Positions 26,701-34,741 of a DNA stretch of 39,523 nucleotides are shown here, in pieces. The first letter of the stretch is position 1. Each line of letters starts with the position of its first letter. This DNA comes from Chloroflexota bacterium. Lineage in GTDB: Bacteria > Chloroflexota > Limnocylindria > Limnocylindrales > CSP1-4. The stretch lies in NCBI GenBank assembly GCA_025454515.1, contig JALOOH010000006.1, positions 1 through 39,523 of the forward strand. The letters run 5' to 3'. Made by a program: the position numbers and the translations under genes. The notes under the pieces are model-generated. The model ran no database searches. It was not told the DNA's origin and worked only from the letters and a program-made list of their open reading frames with translations.

Positions 26701-28173
26701 ATGCGCCCCACGCTCACCCTCCTGGACCCGGGCCTGGAGGCCCGGGTCCTCGACGAGGCGCTCGCGCTCCTCCTGGAGCCGGGCGTCAAGGTCCACGAGC
26801 CGGAGGCGGCCGCACTGCTCGCCGCCGCGGGTGCCGACGTGCGCGACGGCGTCGCCCGGATCCCCGAGCGGGTCGTCCGGGAGGCGCTCGCGACCGTCCC
26901 GCGCTCGTTCGCCCTGTACGACCGCGCCGGCCGCCCGGCCGTCCGCTACGGCGACGGCCTCGTCCAGTTCGACCCCGGGTCGTGCGGCGTCGCCGTCCTC
27001 GACCCGGACACCCTCGAGCATCGGCCGTCCCTGTCGGCCGACCTCGTCCGCCTCGTCCGCGTCGCGGAGGGGCTCGACGCCTATGCCGCTCAATCCACCG
27101 CCGTCGTCTGCGGGGACGTCCCGCCGCCGATCGGCGACCTCTGGCGGCTCCTCCTCGTCCTCCTCAACTCGGACAAGCCCGTCGTGACGGGGGGGTTCGG
27201 GATCCGGACGACGCGGGTGATGCTCGACATGCTCGCGATCGATGCGGGCGGCCCGGAGGCGCTCGCCGCACGTCCGCGCGCCGTCTTCGACGTCTGCCCG
27301 AGCCCGCCCCTCTCGTGGTCCGAGCTCGGCTGCCGGGCCCTCATCGATCTCGCCCGCGCCGGCGTCCCGGCGCAGATGGTCGCCATGCCGCTCGCCGGCG
27401 GGGCCGCGCCCGTGACGCTCATCGGGAGCGTCGTCCAGCACGCGGCCGAGTGCCTCTCGGGGATCGCGATCCACCAGCTCGCGAAGCCCGGGGCGCCGAT
27501 CGTCTGGGGCGGGGCGCCCGCCATCCTCGACATGCGCAGCGGCACCACGCCGATGGGCGCGGTGGAGACCGCGATGATCGACGCCGCGTACGCTCAAGTC
27601 GGAAGGGGGCTGGGGCTCCCCACCCACACGTACCTCGTTGGCAGCGACGCGAAGCTCGTGGACGCGCAGGCCGGGATGGAGAGCGCATGGGGCGCGGTCA
27701 TCGCAGCGCTCGGCGGCGTCGACCTCGTGTCCGGCGCCGGCATGCTCGACACCCTGCTCTGCCAGAGCGCCGAGAAGCTCGTCGTGGACGCGGAGGCGAT
27801 CGCATCGGCGCTGCGGCTCGTCCGCGGGATCGAGACGCCGACCGAGACGCTCGCCACGGCGTCGTTCGCCGCGGCGGGGCCGGAAGGCCGGTTCCTGGAG
27901 CTGCCCGAGACCCGGAAGCTGTTCCGGACCGAGCAGCATCTCCCGTCCGCCGTGGTCGAGCGGCGGTCGTACCGGGCCTGGGCCGATGCCGGCGGCATGG
28001 ACGCGTTCGCACACGCGCGCCAGCGCGCCGACGCGCTCGTCGCCGCGTGGCAGCCGCCGGCGATCGATCCCACCGCCGCCGCGGCGATCGTCGAGATCGC
28101 CCGGCGCGAGGCCGAGGGCGTCGGGCTCGTCGGGATGCCGGGGCTGGATGGGGAGGCGATCGCCGCGGGCTGA
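26701..28173 (+). CDS. MttB-superfamily methyltransferase 3
   Basis: 490 residues, 4 nt after methyltransferase 2. Motifs include VQFDPGSCGVAVLD, DVCPSPPLSWSELG, MPLAGGAAPVTLIGSVV and WGGAPAILDMRSGTTPMG, all at positions expected for MttB-like barrels. The CSPPLSW segment and the GGAAPVT segment resemble the non-pyrrolysine members most often found near demethylation genes. Like the other two it lacks an in-frame stop. The start of the protein (LTLLDPGLEARVLDEALALL) is shorter before the barrel than in paralogues 1 and 2. Repeat copy B follows its stop codon after about 100 nt. Confidence 0.9.
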   Translation: MRPTLTLLDPGLEARVLDEALALLLEPGVKVHEPEAAALLAAAGADVRDGVARIPERVVREALATVPRSFALYDRAGRPAVRYGDGLVQFDPGSCGVAVLDPDTLEHRPSLSADLVRLVRVAEGLDAYAAQSTAVVCGDVPPPIGDLWRLLLVLLNSDKPVVTGGFGIRTTRVMLDMLAIDAGGPEALAARPRAVFDVCPSPPLSWSELGCRALIDLARAGVPAQMVAMPLAGGAAPVTLIGSVVQHAAECLSGIAIHQLAKPGAPIVWGGAPAILDMRSGTTPMGAVETAMIDAAYAQVGRGLGLPTHTYLVGSDAKLVDAQAGMESAWGAVIAALGGVDLVSGAGMLDTLLCQSAEKLVVDAEAIASALRLVRGIETPTETLATASFAAAGPEGRFLELPETRKLFRTEQHLPSAVVERRSYRAWADAGGMDAFAHARQRADALVAAWQPPAIDPTAAAAIVEIARREAEGVGLVGMPGLDGEAIAAG

Positions 28174-28787
28174 CGACGCGCATGGGCTGACGCCGGGGGC
28201 GAGTGGCCGGGGGCGCTGGCGAGTGCAGCTGCTCCCGGCCGCAGCGTCCCGGGCGCCCGGGGCCCCCGGGCCCTGCAGCGGATCTTCACCACGCGAAGAT
28301 CGGCGGCCCGCGTCTTCACCTGGTGGAAGCAACGCGCGCGTCGGCGCCCGCGCACGCCCCGTCCGCGGCCGCCCGGAGCCCCCGGGACCCGTCGACGCGG
28401 TCGGGACCCCGGGCCTCGCCGGCGCATGACCCGGCCGCGTGCAGGGCTCGTTCACCCGGTGAAGAGGATCTGCACGGCCCAGGCGGATGGATCGGGCGCG
28501 CACGCGGTTCCTTTCACCAGGTGAAGACGTGCCCCGTCCCGCCGGACCCCCGCCCCGCCCCGGCCCGTGAATGGTTCGGACCATACCCCCGCCCGGCACG
28601 GGGGTCCCCGGTCGGTTCGGACCTCCGGCCCGGGCCGCTTCGGCACTCCCGTCCTCCCGGGCCCCCGCGTACGCTCGCGGCAGCGGAGTCGTCCCTCGCG
28701 ACCTCCGCTGCGACGGCCCCGGCGCCGACCGGAGGACCGGGCACACGACGGCGACCGCCACGGCGAGAGCGAGAGAGGGGAGCGGCG
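28174..28787. other. Gene-free stretch inside the methyltransferase-Hdr block
   Basis: About 610 nt. Holds repeat copy B (28272-28529), a hairpin at 28585-28605 (ACCCCCG/CGGGGGT, 7-nt loop), a small dyad ATGGT-TCGG-ACCAT (28571-28584) and a second GGTTCGGACC nearby (about 28613-28622). It splits the block in two, so the ACT-Hdr-Mvh genes probably have their own promoter here; no clear -35/-10 pair was found. Confidence 0.5.
28272..28529. repeat. Dispersed 258-bp intergenic element, copy B
   Basis: Second copy of the element at 17833-18090, same orientation, same length. Palindromes TTCACC-N-GGTGAA lie at 28315-28327 (one base off), 28451-28463 (perfect) and 28513-28525 (perfect). The left hairpin is at 28281-28301, and the inverted ends are 28310-28334 and 28506-28530 (21 of 25 complementary). 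A stem that reads GTGCCG/CGGCAC in copy A reads GTGCAG/CTGCAC here (28439-28444 and 28470-28475), so both sides changed together. It lies between two same-direction genes, unlike copy A. Confidence 0.85.
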
Positions 28788-29195
28788 ATGAGTCGGCAGT
28801 TCGTCATCGAGCTCGACAACAGGCCCGGCGAGCTCGCGCACATCGCGCGGGCGCTGGCCGCGCGCGGCGTCGAGATCCGCCACATCTCCACGGCCGGCGC
28901 AGGCGACTGCGCCTGCGCGTTCGTGAACACGACCGACCCCGCCGGGATGCGGATCGTCCTCGACGGGCTCGGCCACAAGTACATCGAGGGATCGCCCGTC
29001 CTCGTGGAGCTCGACGACGTCCCCGGCGCGTTCGCCGGCGTCGCCGCGCGGCTCGACGAGGCCGGCGTGAAGATCTACGGGTCTCTCATCGTCGGGCACA
29101 AGCCCGGCAAGGTCGAGATCGCGTTCTCCGTCGACGACGAGGCGAAGGCGCGCGCGATCCTCGGGATCACCGATCAGGTCGGCGTGAACGACTGA
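28788..29195 (+). CDS. Tandem ACT-domain protein
   Basis: 135 residues made only of two ACT domains: the first starts FVIELDNRPGELAHIARALA (residues 4-23) and the second LVELDDVPGAFAGVAARL (about 71-88). ACT domains bind amino acids or related small ligands and usually control an enzyme or regulator; stand-alone double-ACT proteins are probably ligand sensors. ATG at 28788 has GAGAGGGGAG just upstream. It lies between the methyltransferase and Hdr parts of the block, a place that suggests it senses a product of demethylation such as an amino acid, but that is inference only. Confidence 0.85.
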   Translation: MSRQFVIELDNRPGELAHIARALAARGVEIRHISTAGAGDCACAFVNTTDPAGMRIVLDGLGHKYIEGSPVLVELDDVPGAFAGVAARLDEAGVKIYGSLIVGHKPGKVEIAFSVDDEAKARAILGITDQVGVND

Positions 29196-29300
29196 CGCAT
29201 CGCGGCCGCAGGCTCGCGCCCTCCGCTCGGTCACGTCCCCACCCCGCGCCCGACGCGCCGCGGCCGCACAGCGGCCGAAGTGCCGCAGGGAGCGTGTTCG

Positions 29301-29906
29301 ATGCCGGGATCCGGCCAGGCGGACCCGCCCTCCGTCCGGGAGGGCGACTTCCTCCGCGAGGTCATCGCGGCCACGGCGGGCGACTCGCGTCTGGGGTGCT
29401 GCATCCAGTGCGGCACCTGCGGGGGCTCGTGCCCGTCGGCGGCGGACATGGACCACACCCCGCGGATGCTCTTCGCGATGATCCGGGCGGGCCTCCGCGG
29501 CGAGGTCCTCCGCAGCACGACGCCGTGGATGTGCGTGTCCTGCTACTTCTGCGCGGTCCGTTGCCCGCAGGAGGTCCACATCCCGGACGTCATGTACGCG
29601 GTGAAGGCCATCGCGACCCGCGAAGGCGTCATGCCCGACTCCACCGCTCCCGACTTCAGCCGGACGTTCGTGTCGAACATCCACCGGTACGGCCGCAGCT
29701 ACGAGGTCGGGCTCGCGGCGAAGCACTACATCCGCCACTACCCGCTGCGCCTCCCCGGCATGGCGCCGATGGGCATCGCGATGGTCACGAAGGGCCGCAT
29801 GGGATTCGCCCCCCACCGGATCCGCGGGGTCGCAGGGCTCCGCGCGATCCTCGCCCGAGCGGAGGAGCTCGAGCGCGACGGTGCGACCCGGGAGGTCCCG
29901 GCATGA
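29301..29906 (+). CDS. hdrC: Heterodisulfide reductase-like subunit C
   Basis: 201 residues. Two [4Fe-4S] motifs of the HdrC type: CCIQCGTCGGSCP (Cys34, 37, 40, 44) and CVSCYFCAVRCP (Cys78, 81, 84, 88), which pass electrons between HdrA and HdrB. The rest is helical. ATG at 29301 follows AGGGAG by about 10 nt; a GTG at 29280 is possible but has no Shine-Dalgarno site. Its stop overlaps the hdrB start in ATGA. The gene order C-B-A followed by mvhD-G-A is like the Hdr-Mvh complex of methanogens. Confidence 0.9.
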   Translation: MPGSGQADPPSVREGDFLREVIAATAGDSRLGCCIQCGTCGGSCPSAADMDHTPRMLFAMIRAGLRGEVLRSTTPWMCVSCYFCAVRCPQEVHIPDVMYAVKAIATREGVMPDSTAPDFSRTFVSNIHRYGRSYEVGLAAKHYIRHYPLRLPGMAPMGIAMVTKGRMGFAPHRIRGVAGLRAILARAEELERDGATREVPA

Positions 29907-30919
29907 GCGCGACGTTCCTCTACTACCCCGGCTGCTCGATGGACGGCAGCGCCAGGGCGTACGCGTCCTCGCTCGAGGTCGTCTGTCGCGTCCTCGGCAT
30001 CGACCTCCACGAGATCGACGACTGGAACTGCTGCGGCGCGAGCGAGTACGTGTCGCTCTCGCAGGCGAAGGCGCACGCGCTCGTCGGGCGCAACCTCGCG
30101 CTGGCGGAGCAGCAGCGCAACGGCTCGTCGACGCTCGTCGCGCCGTGCAGCCTCTGTTACGTGAACCTCGCGAAGACCGACCACTACATGCGGAAGGACC
30201 GGGGCCTCGCCGCGTCGGTGAACGCCGCGCTCGAGGCGGGCGGGCTGGCGTACACGCCCGGCGCCGTGAAGGTGCGGCACCTCTTCGAGGTCATCGTGGA
30301 GGAGATCGGCCTCGACGCCGTCCACGCGGCCGTGACGCGGCCGCTCGCCGGCCTGACGGTCGCGCCGTACCTCGGGTGCCTCGTGACCCGCCCCGACTAC
30401 GACGGCCGCTGGGCGAGCAAGGAGCATCCGGTGGCCTTCGACCGCCTCCTCGCGTCGCTCGGGGCGGAGGTCGTGGACTTCCCGCTGCGGACCGACTGCT
30501 GCGGCGGCCACATGACGCAGATCAGCCCCGACACGGGGTTCGAGCTCATCCGGCGGCTCGTGGACGCCGCCGACCGGCTCGGCGCCGACATGCTCGTCAC
30601 GCTCTGCCCGATGTGCCAGATGAACGTGGACGCGTACCAGGGCGAGATGAACCGCCACTTCCACACGCACCACCACATGCCGATCCTCTTCTTCACGCAG
30701 CTCATGGGGCTCGCCTTCGGGGCGACGGCGAGCGAGCTGGGGTTCGGGTCGGAGGTCGTCTCCGCGCGGCACGCGCTCGGACGGATCGGGATCGAGGTCC
30801 CGGTCGCGGAGCCGCCGCCGGACGCGACGGACGGACCCCCCGTCCGCCCGAGGCGCGAGAAGAAGCCGCAGGGCCTGCCCATGCCGGTCATGCCGGACGA
30901 GACGGAGGCCGTCCGATGA
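29903..30919 (+). CDS. hdrB: Heterodisulfide reductase-like subunit B
   Basis: 338 residues. Two CCG-type Cys-rich domains that in methanogen HdrB bind the two unusual [4Fe-4S] clusters doing disulfide cleavage: first YYPGCSMDG, NCCGASEY and PCSLCYVN; second APYLGCLV, DCCGGHMTQ and CPMCQMN. All Cys of both motifs are present, so it is a catalytic-type HdrB rather than a degenerate one. A charged C-terminal tail of about 45 residues after RIGIEVPV is extra. Its disulfide substrate is unknown, since no coenzyme M or B genes are here. Confidence 0.9.
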   Translation: MSATFLYYPGCSMDGSARAYASSLEVVCRVLGIDLHEIDDWNCCGASEYVSLSQAKAHALVGRNLALAEQQRNGSSTLVAPCSLCYVNLAKTDHYMRKDRGLAASVNAALEAGGLAYTPGAVKVRHLFEVIVEEIGLDAVHAAVTRPLAGLTVAPYLGCLVTRPDYDGRWASKEHPVAFDRLLASLGAEVVDFPLRTDCCGGHMTQISPDTGFELIRRLVDAADRLGADMLVTLCPMCQMNVDAYQGEMNRHFHTHHHMPILFFTQLMGLAFGATASELGFGSEVVSARHALGRIGIEVPVAEPPPDATDGPPVRPRREKKPQGLPMPVMPDETEAVR

Positions 30920-32991
30920 GCGCGTCGAACCTCCCGGCCCAGCCCGACGGCGCACGCGAGCGCATCGGCGTCTACGTCTGCCACTGCGGCAGCAACATCG
31001 CCGCCACCGTGGACGTGGAGGCGGTCCGCGACTGGTCCGCCGAGCACCTCGGCGACCGCGGCGTGGTGGTCGCGCGCGACTACAAGTTCATGTGCGCGAG
31101 CACCGGGCAGGAGCTCATCGAGCAGGACATCAAGGAGCTCGGGCTCACGCGCGTCGTCGTGGCGGCGTGCTCGCCGCACATGCACGAGAAGACGTTCCGG
31201 GGCGCCTGTCGGCGCGCGGGGCTCAACCCGTACCTGTGCGAGCTCGTCTCGATCCGCGAGCAGGACAGCTGGGTCCACACGGACCGGACCGCGGCCACCG
31301 CGAAGGCCGAGGCGATCGTCGCCGGCGGCGTCTATCGCGTCGCCCATTCCGAGGCGCTCGAGCCCTTCCGGGTCCCGATCGACCCCGCGACGCTCGTCGT
31401 CGGAGGCGGCATCGCCGGGATCTCCGCCGCACTGGAGATCGCCGACGCCGGGTTCCCCGTCCACCTCGTCGAGCGGGAGCCGTCGATCGGCGGTCACATG
31501 GCCCAGTTCGACAAGACATTCCCGACCCTCGACTGCGCCGCGTGCATCCTCACGCCGCGGATGGTGACGGCCGGGATGCACCAGAACATCACGCTCCACA
31601 CGTGGAGCGAGGTCACGGACGTCGCCGGCTACGTCGGCAACTTCACCGTGACGATCAAGCACCGCGCCCGCTACGTGGACACGGCGCTCTGCACCGGCTG
31701 CGGGATCTGCCAGGAGAAGTGCCCGTCCAAGGTCGTCGATACCCGGTACGAGGCCGGCCTCGGCTACCGCAAGGGCGTCTACACGCCGTTCCCCCAGGCC
31801 GTGCCCAAGTACCCGGTCATCGACGTCGAGAACTGCATCTACTTCGAGAAGGGCACGTGCGGGGCGTGCAAGAAGCTCTGCCCGACCGGTGCGATCGACT
31901 TCGACCAGAAGGACGAGGAGGTCACCGTCAAGGTCGGCAACATCATCATCGCGACCGGCTTCGAGCTCTTCGACGCCCGGCGTGTCGAGCAGTACGGCTA
32001 CGGCCGGATGCCCAACGTCTTCACGAGCCTCGAGTTCGAGCGGATGAGCAATGCGGCCGGGCCCACCGCGGGGCGCATCGTCCTCCGCGACGGCGTGACC
32101 GAGCCGAAGGCGGTCGGGATCGTCCACTGCGTCGGCAGCCGCGATCGCAACTACAACAACTACTGCTCCGCGATCTGCTGCATGCAGAGCCTGAAGTTCG
32201 CGCACCTCGTGCGGGAGCACACGGACGCGACGGTCTACGAGTTCTACATCGACATCCGGGCGCCGGGGAAGGCGTTCGACGAGTTCTACCAGCGCGTCAT
32301 GGAGGAGGGATCGGTCTTCGTGCGCGGCCGCGTCGCCGCGATCTCCGACACCGTCCGGCTCCCGGACGAGGAGGCCCACCAGGGCCGCCTCATCGTGAGC
32401 GTCGAGGACACGCTCGCAGGGGTGCAGCGGCGCATCCCGGTGGACATGGTGATCCTCTCCTCCGGCCTCGAGCCGGCGACGGACGCCCAGGAGGTCGCCC
32501 GGCGGTTCGGGATCACGTGCAGCGCGGATGGCTGGGTCATCGAACGGCACCCGAAGCTTGATCCCGTCGCCACGATGACGGAGGGCGTGTTCGCGGCCGG
32601 CTGCGCGCTCGGCCCTCGCGACATCCCCGCCAGCGTCGCGAACGGCGCGGCCGCCGCGGCCCGGGTGCTGGCGCGCATCCAGGAAGGCGAGCTGGCGCTC
32701 GAGCCCATTCGGGCGACGGTCGACCAGGAGCGCTGCTCCGGCTGCCGCATCTGCAACGACCTGTGCCCGTACAGCGCGATCGTCTACCACGGCTGGGAGC
32801 AGGTGTCGGAGGTGAACCCCGCGCTCTGCCAGGGGTGCGGCGTGTGCATCGCGGCATGCCCGGCCGGCGCGATCAGCGGCTCGGGCTTCTCCGACGTCCA
32901 GATCCTCAGCCAGATCGACGGCCTCCTCACCGCGCTGGGCGGGGCGCCGCCCGGCCCAGCGGTCGAGGAGCGGGAGGCGGTGCCGGCATGA
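30916..32991 (+). CDS. hdrA: Heterodisulfide reductase-like subunit A (bifurcating flavoprotein)
   Basis: 691 residues. Residues 1-150 are the N-terminal HdrA domain (VYVCHCGSNIA, VVAACSPHMHEKTF). The FAD loop is VVGGGIAGISAALE (161-175), followed by the family block IGGHMAQFDKTFPTLDCAAC (191-210). Two ferredoxin clusters follow at about 259-273 (CTGCGICQEKCP) and 307-325 (CGACKKLCP), the second FAD part with CVGSRDRNYNNYCS, and at the end two more clusters (CSGCRICNDLCP, CQGCGVCIAACP). In known complexes this flavin splits H2 electrons between ferredoxin and HdrB. Its length and cofactors match full HdrA. Starts in ATGA with hdrB. Confidence 0.93.
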   Translation: MSASNLPAQPDGARERIGVYVCHCGSNIAATVDVEAVRDWSAEHLGDRGVVVARDYKFMCASTGQELIEQDIKELGLTRVVVAACSPHMHEKTFRGACRRAGLNPYLCELVSIREQDSWVHTDRTAATAKAEAIVAGGVYRVAHSEALEPFRVPIDPATLVVGGGIAGISAALEIADAGFPVHLVEREPSIGGHMAQFDKTFPTLDCAACILTPRMVTAGMHQNITLHTWSEVTDVAGYVGNFTVTIKHRARYVDTALCTGCGICQEKCPSKVVDTRYEAGLGYRKGVYTPFPQAVPKYPVIDVENCIYFEKGTCGACKKLCPTGAIDFDQKDEEVTVKVGNIIIATGFELFDARRVEQYGYGRMPNVFTSLEFERMSNAAGPTAGRIVLRDGVTEPKAVGIVHCVGSRDRNYNNYCSAICCMQSLKFAHLVREHTDATVYEFYIDIRAPGKAFDEFYQRVMEEGSVFVRGRVAAISDTVRLPDEEAHQGRLIVSVEDTLAGVQRRIPVDMVILSSGLEPATDAQEVARRFGITCSADGWVIERHPKLDPVATMTEGVFAAGCALGPRDIPASVANGAAAAARVLARIQEGELALEPIRATVDQERCSGCRICNDLCPYSAIVYHGWEQVSEVNPALCQGCGVCIAACPAGAISGSGFSDVQILSQIDGLLTALGGAPPGPAVEEREAVPA

Positions 32992-33566
32992 GCGCGACCA
33001 CGGCCCATGCGGGCGCGGCGCCCGCGGCGAAGGACGGCCGCTTCGAGCCGGTCATCCTCGCCTTCACGTGCAACTGGTGCAGCTACCGTGCGGCCGATCT
33101 TGCGGGCACGGCGCGGATGAAGTACCCGCCCAACGTCCGCCTCGTGCGGCTCATGTGCTCCGGCCGGGTGGACCCCGCCTTCGTCATGCGGGCGTTCGCC
33201 GACGCCGACGCGGTGATCCTGACCGGCTGCTGGCCGGCGGACTGTCACTACCGGATCCAGAACGTCAAGGCCCTCCGCCGTTTCATCCTGCTCCGGCGGG
33301 TCCTCGAGTCGATGGGGATCGAGCCGCAACGCTTCCAGCGCTTCTACGCGAGCGCCGCGGAGGGCCAGCAGCTCGCCGCGGAGTTCGACCGGATCGTGGA
33401 GGAGGTGCGAGCCCTCGGCCCGCTCGACTGGGCAGGCCGCCACGCCGCGTTCGTCCCGTCGGCCACGCCGCCGGGCGCGGGGGTCGGCGAGGCCCGCGCA
33501 GCCGCCGAGGCCCGCGCGGCCGCTCCGCCCCCTGCCGAACGCGAGCTCGCGGAGGTGACCGCATGA
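32988..33566 (+). CDS. mvhD: Methyl-viologen-reducing hydrogenase-like subunit D
   Basis: 192 residues. The MvhD [2Fe-2S] residues are present: FTCNWCSY near 27-34, RLMCSGRVDP near 55-64 and GCWPADCHY near 80-88. MvhD links the hydrogenase to HdrA. The last 45 residues (after DWAGRHAAF) are Ala/Pro-rich and not part of the usual 140-residue subunit. It overlaps hdrA and mvhG by ATGA at both ends. Confidence 0.9.
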   Translation: MSATTAHAGAAPAAKDGRFEPVILAFTCNWCSYRAADLAGTARMKYPPNVRLVRLMCSGRVDPAFVMRAFADADAVILTGCWPADCHYRIQNVKALRRFILLRRVLESMGIEPQRFQRFYASAAEGQQLAAEFDRIVEEVRALGPLDWAGRHAAFVPSATPPGAGVGEARAAAEARAAAPPPAERELAEVTA

Positions 33567-34741
33567 GCGCCAAGCCGCGCCTCGCGATGTACTGGGCCGC
33601 CGCGTGCGGCGGCTGCGACATCGCCGTCCTCAACCTCGGCGAGGCGCTCGTCGAGGTCGGGAGCCGCTTCGACGTGGTGTTCTGGCCGGCCGTGATGGAC
33701 GCGAAGTACGCGGACGTCGAGGCGATGCCGGACGCGTCGATCGACATCACGCTCTTCTGCGGCGGCATCCGCAACGACGAGAACGAGCACCTCGCGCACC
33801 TCCTGCGCGCGAAGTCGAAGATCCTCGTCGCGTTCGGGTCGTGCGCGAGCGAGGGGTGCATCCCCGGGCTCGCCAACCTCTCCACCCTCGACGAGATCCT
33901 GGACGCGTCGTACGCGAACGAGACGACCGACAACCCGGACGGCGTCCGGCCCGTGCCGGCATGGCGCGAGAACGGCGTCACGCTCCGCATCCCCACGCTC
34001 GCCCCGCTCCTGCGCACCCTCGACCAGGTCGTGCCGGTGGACTACACCGTCCCGGGCTGTCCGCCCGAGACGAAGCGCATCGAGGACGTGGTCGAGCTCG
34101 TCGGGAAGGCGCTCGACGGGACGGCCGTCCTCCCGCCCCGCGGGTCGGTCCTCGGCGCCGGGCACTCCACGGTCTGCGACGAGTGCGCCCGCGAGCGCAA
34201 CGTGAAGAAGATCGGGGCCTTCCGCCGCGTCACGGAGATCGCGACGATCGACCCGACCCTGTGCCTCCTGGAGCAGGGGATCCCCTGCAACGGCCCGGCG
34301 ACCCGCGACGGCTGCGGGGCGCTCTGCCCGGCCGCCGCCGCGCCGTGCATCGGCTGCTACGGCCCGGCCGACGGGGTCCTCGACTACGGCGCCCGCCTCA
34401 TGTCCGCCTTCGCCTCCGTGGTGGACGCGGACGAGCCCGAGCGGATCGAGGTGATCCTCGACGGGATCGCCGACCCGGTCGGCCAGTTCTACCGGTTCAG
34501 CCTGGCGTCGTCGCTCCTCCGCGGCGGGCGGGAGGCGATGGACCAGGCCCACCGGGGGCGGGCCTCCGCGCCGGTGGGCTCGCCGGCCGCGAACCATCCC
34601 GCACCCCGTCTCGGCCGGACGCCGCCCTCCGCGCCGATGCTCGACGTCCTCGGTCCGCAGGACCACGTGCCGCAGCGAGCCCCGACCGGCCCCGAGCCGC
34701 CGGCGCCGACCCTCGAGCCGGTGGGAGGACCCGCCCGATGA
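33563..34741 (+). CDS. mvhG: [NiFe]-hydrogenase small subunit (MvhG-like)
   Basis: 392 residues. The proximal-cluster pattern CGGC is at residues 15-18 (AAACGGCDIAVL), with GSCASEGCIPG and PGCPPE completing it. Two further clusters come from CDECARERN and from IPCNGPATRDGCGALCP plus PCIGCYGP. The sequence to about residue 315 covers the whole MvhG fold. After it comes a Pro/Ala-rich tail of about 75 residues with no cluster or helix, which MvhG proteins do not normally have. It is cytoplasmic: no Tat signal. Confidence 0.9.
   Translation: MSAKPRLAMYWAAACGGCDIAVLNLGEALVEVGSRFDVVFWPAVMDAKYADVEAMPDASIDITLFCGGIRNDENEHLAHLLRAKSKILVAFGSCASEGCIPGLANLSTLDEILDASYANETTDNPDGVRPVPAWRENGVTLRIPTLAPLLRTLDQVVPVDYTVPGCPPETKRIEDVVELVGKALDGTAVLPPRGSVLGAGHSTVCDECARERNVKKIGAFRRVTEIATIDPTLCLLEQGIPCNGPATRDGCGALCPAAAAPCIGCYGPADGVLDYGARLMSAFASVVDADEPERIEVILDGIADPVGQFYRFSLASSLLRGGREAMDQAHRGRASAPVGSPAANHPAPRLGRTPPSAPMLDVLGPQDHVPQRAPTGPEPPAPTLEPVGGPAR

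Noticed and set aside
22998-28173. Pyrrolysine-containing trimethylamine methyltransferase
   Set aside because: None of the three MttB-like genes has an in-frame TAG, and all have normal family length without readthrough.
29196-29300. GCGGCCGC palindromes before hdrC
   Set aside because: Short GC palindromes are expected by chance in such DNA and the spacing shows no pattern.
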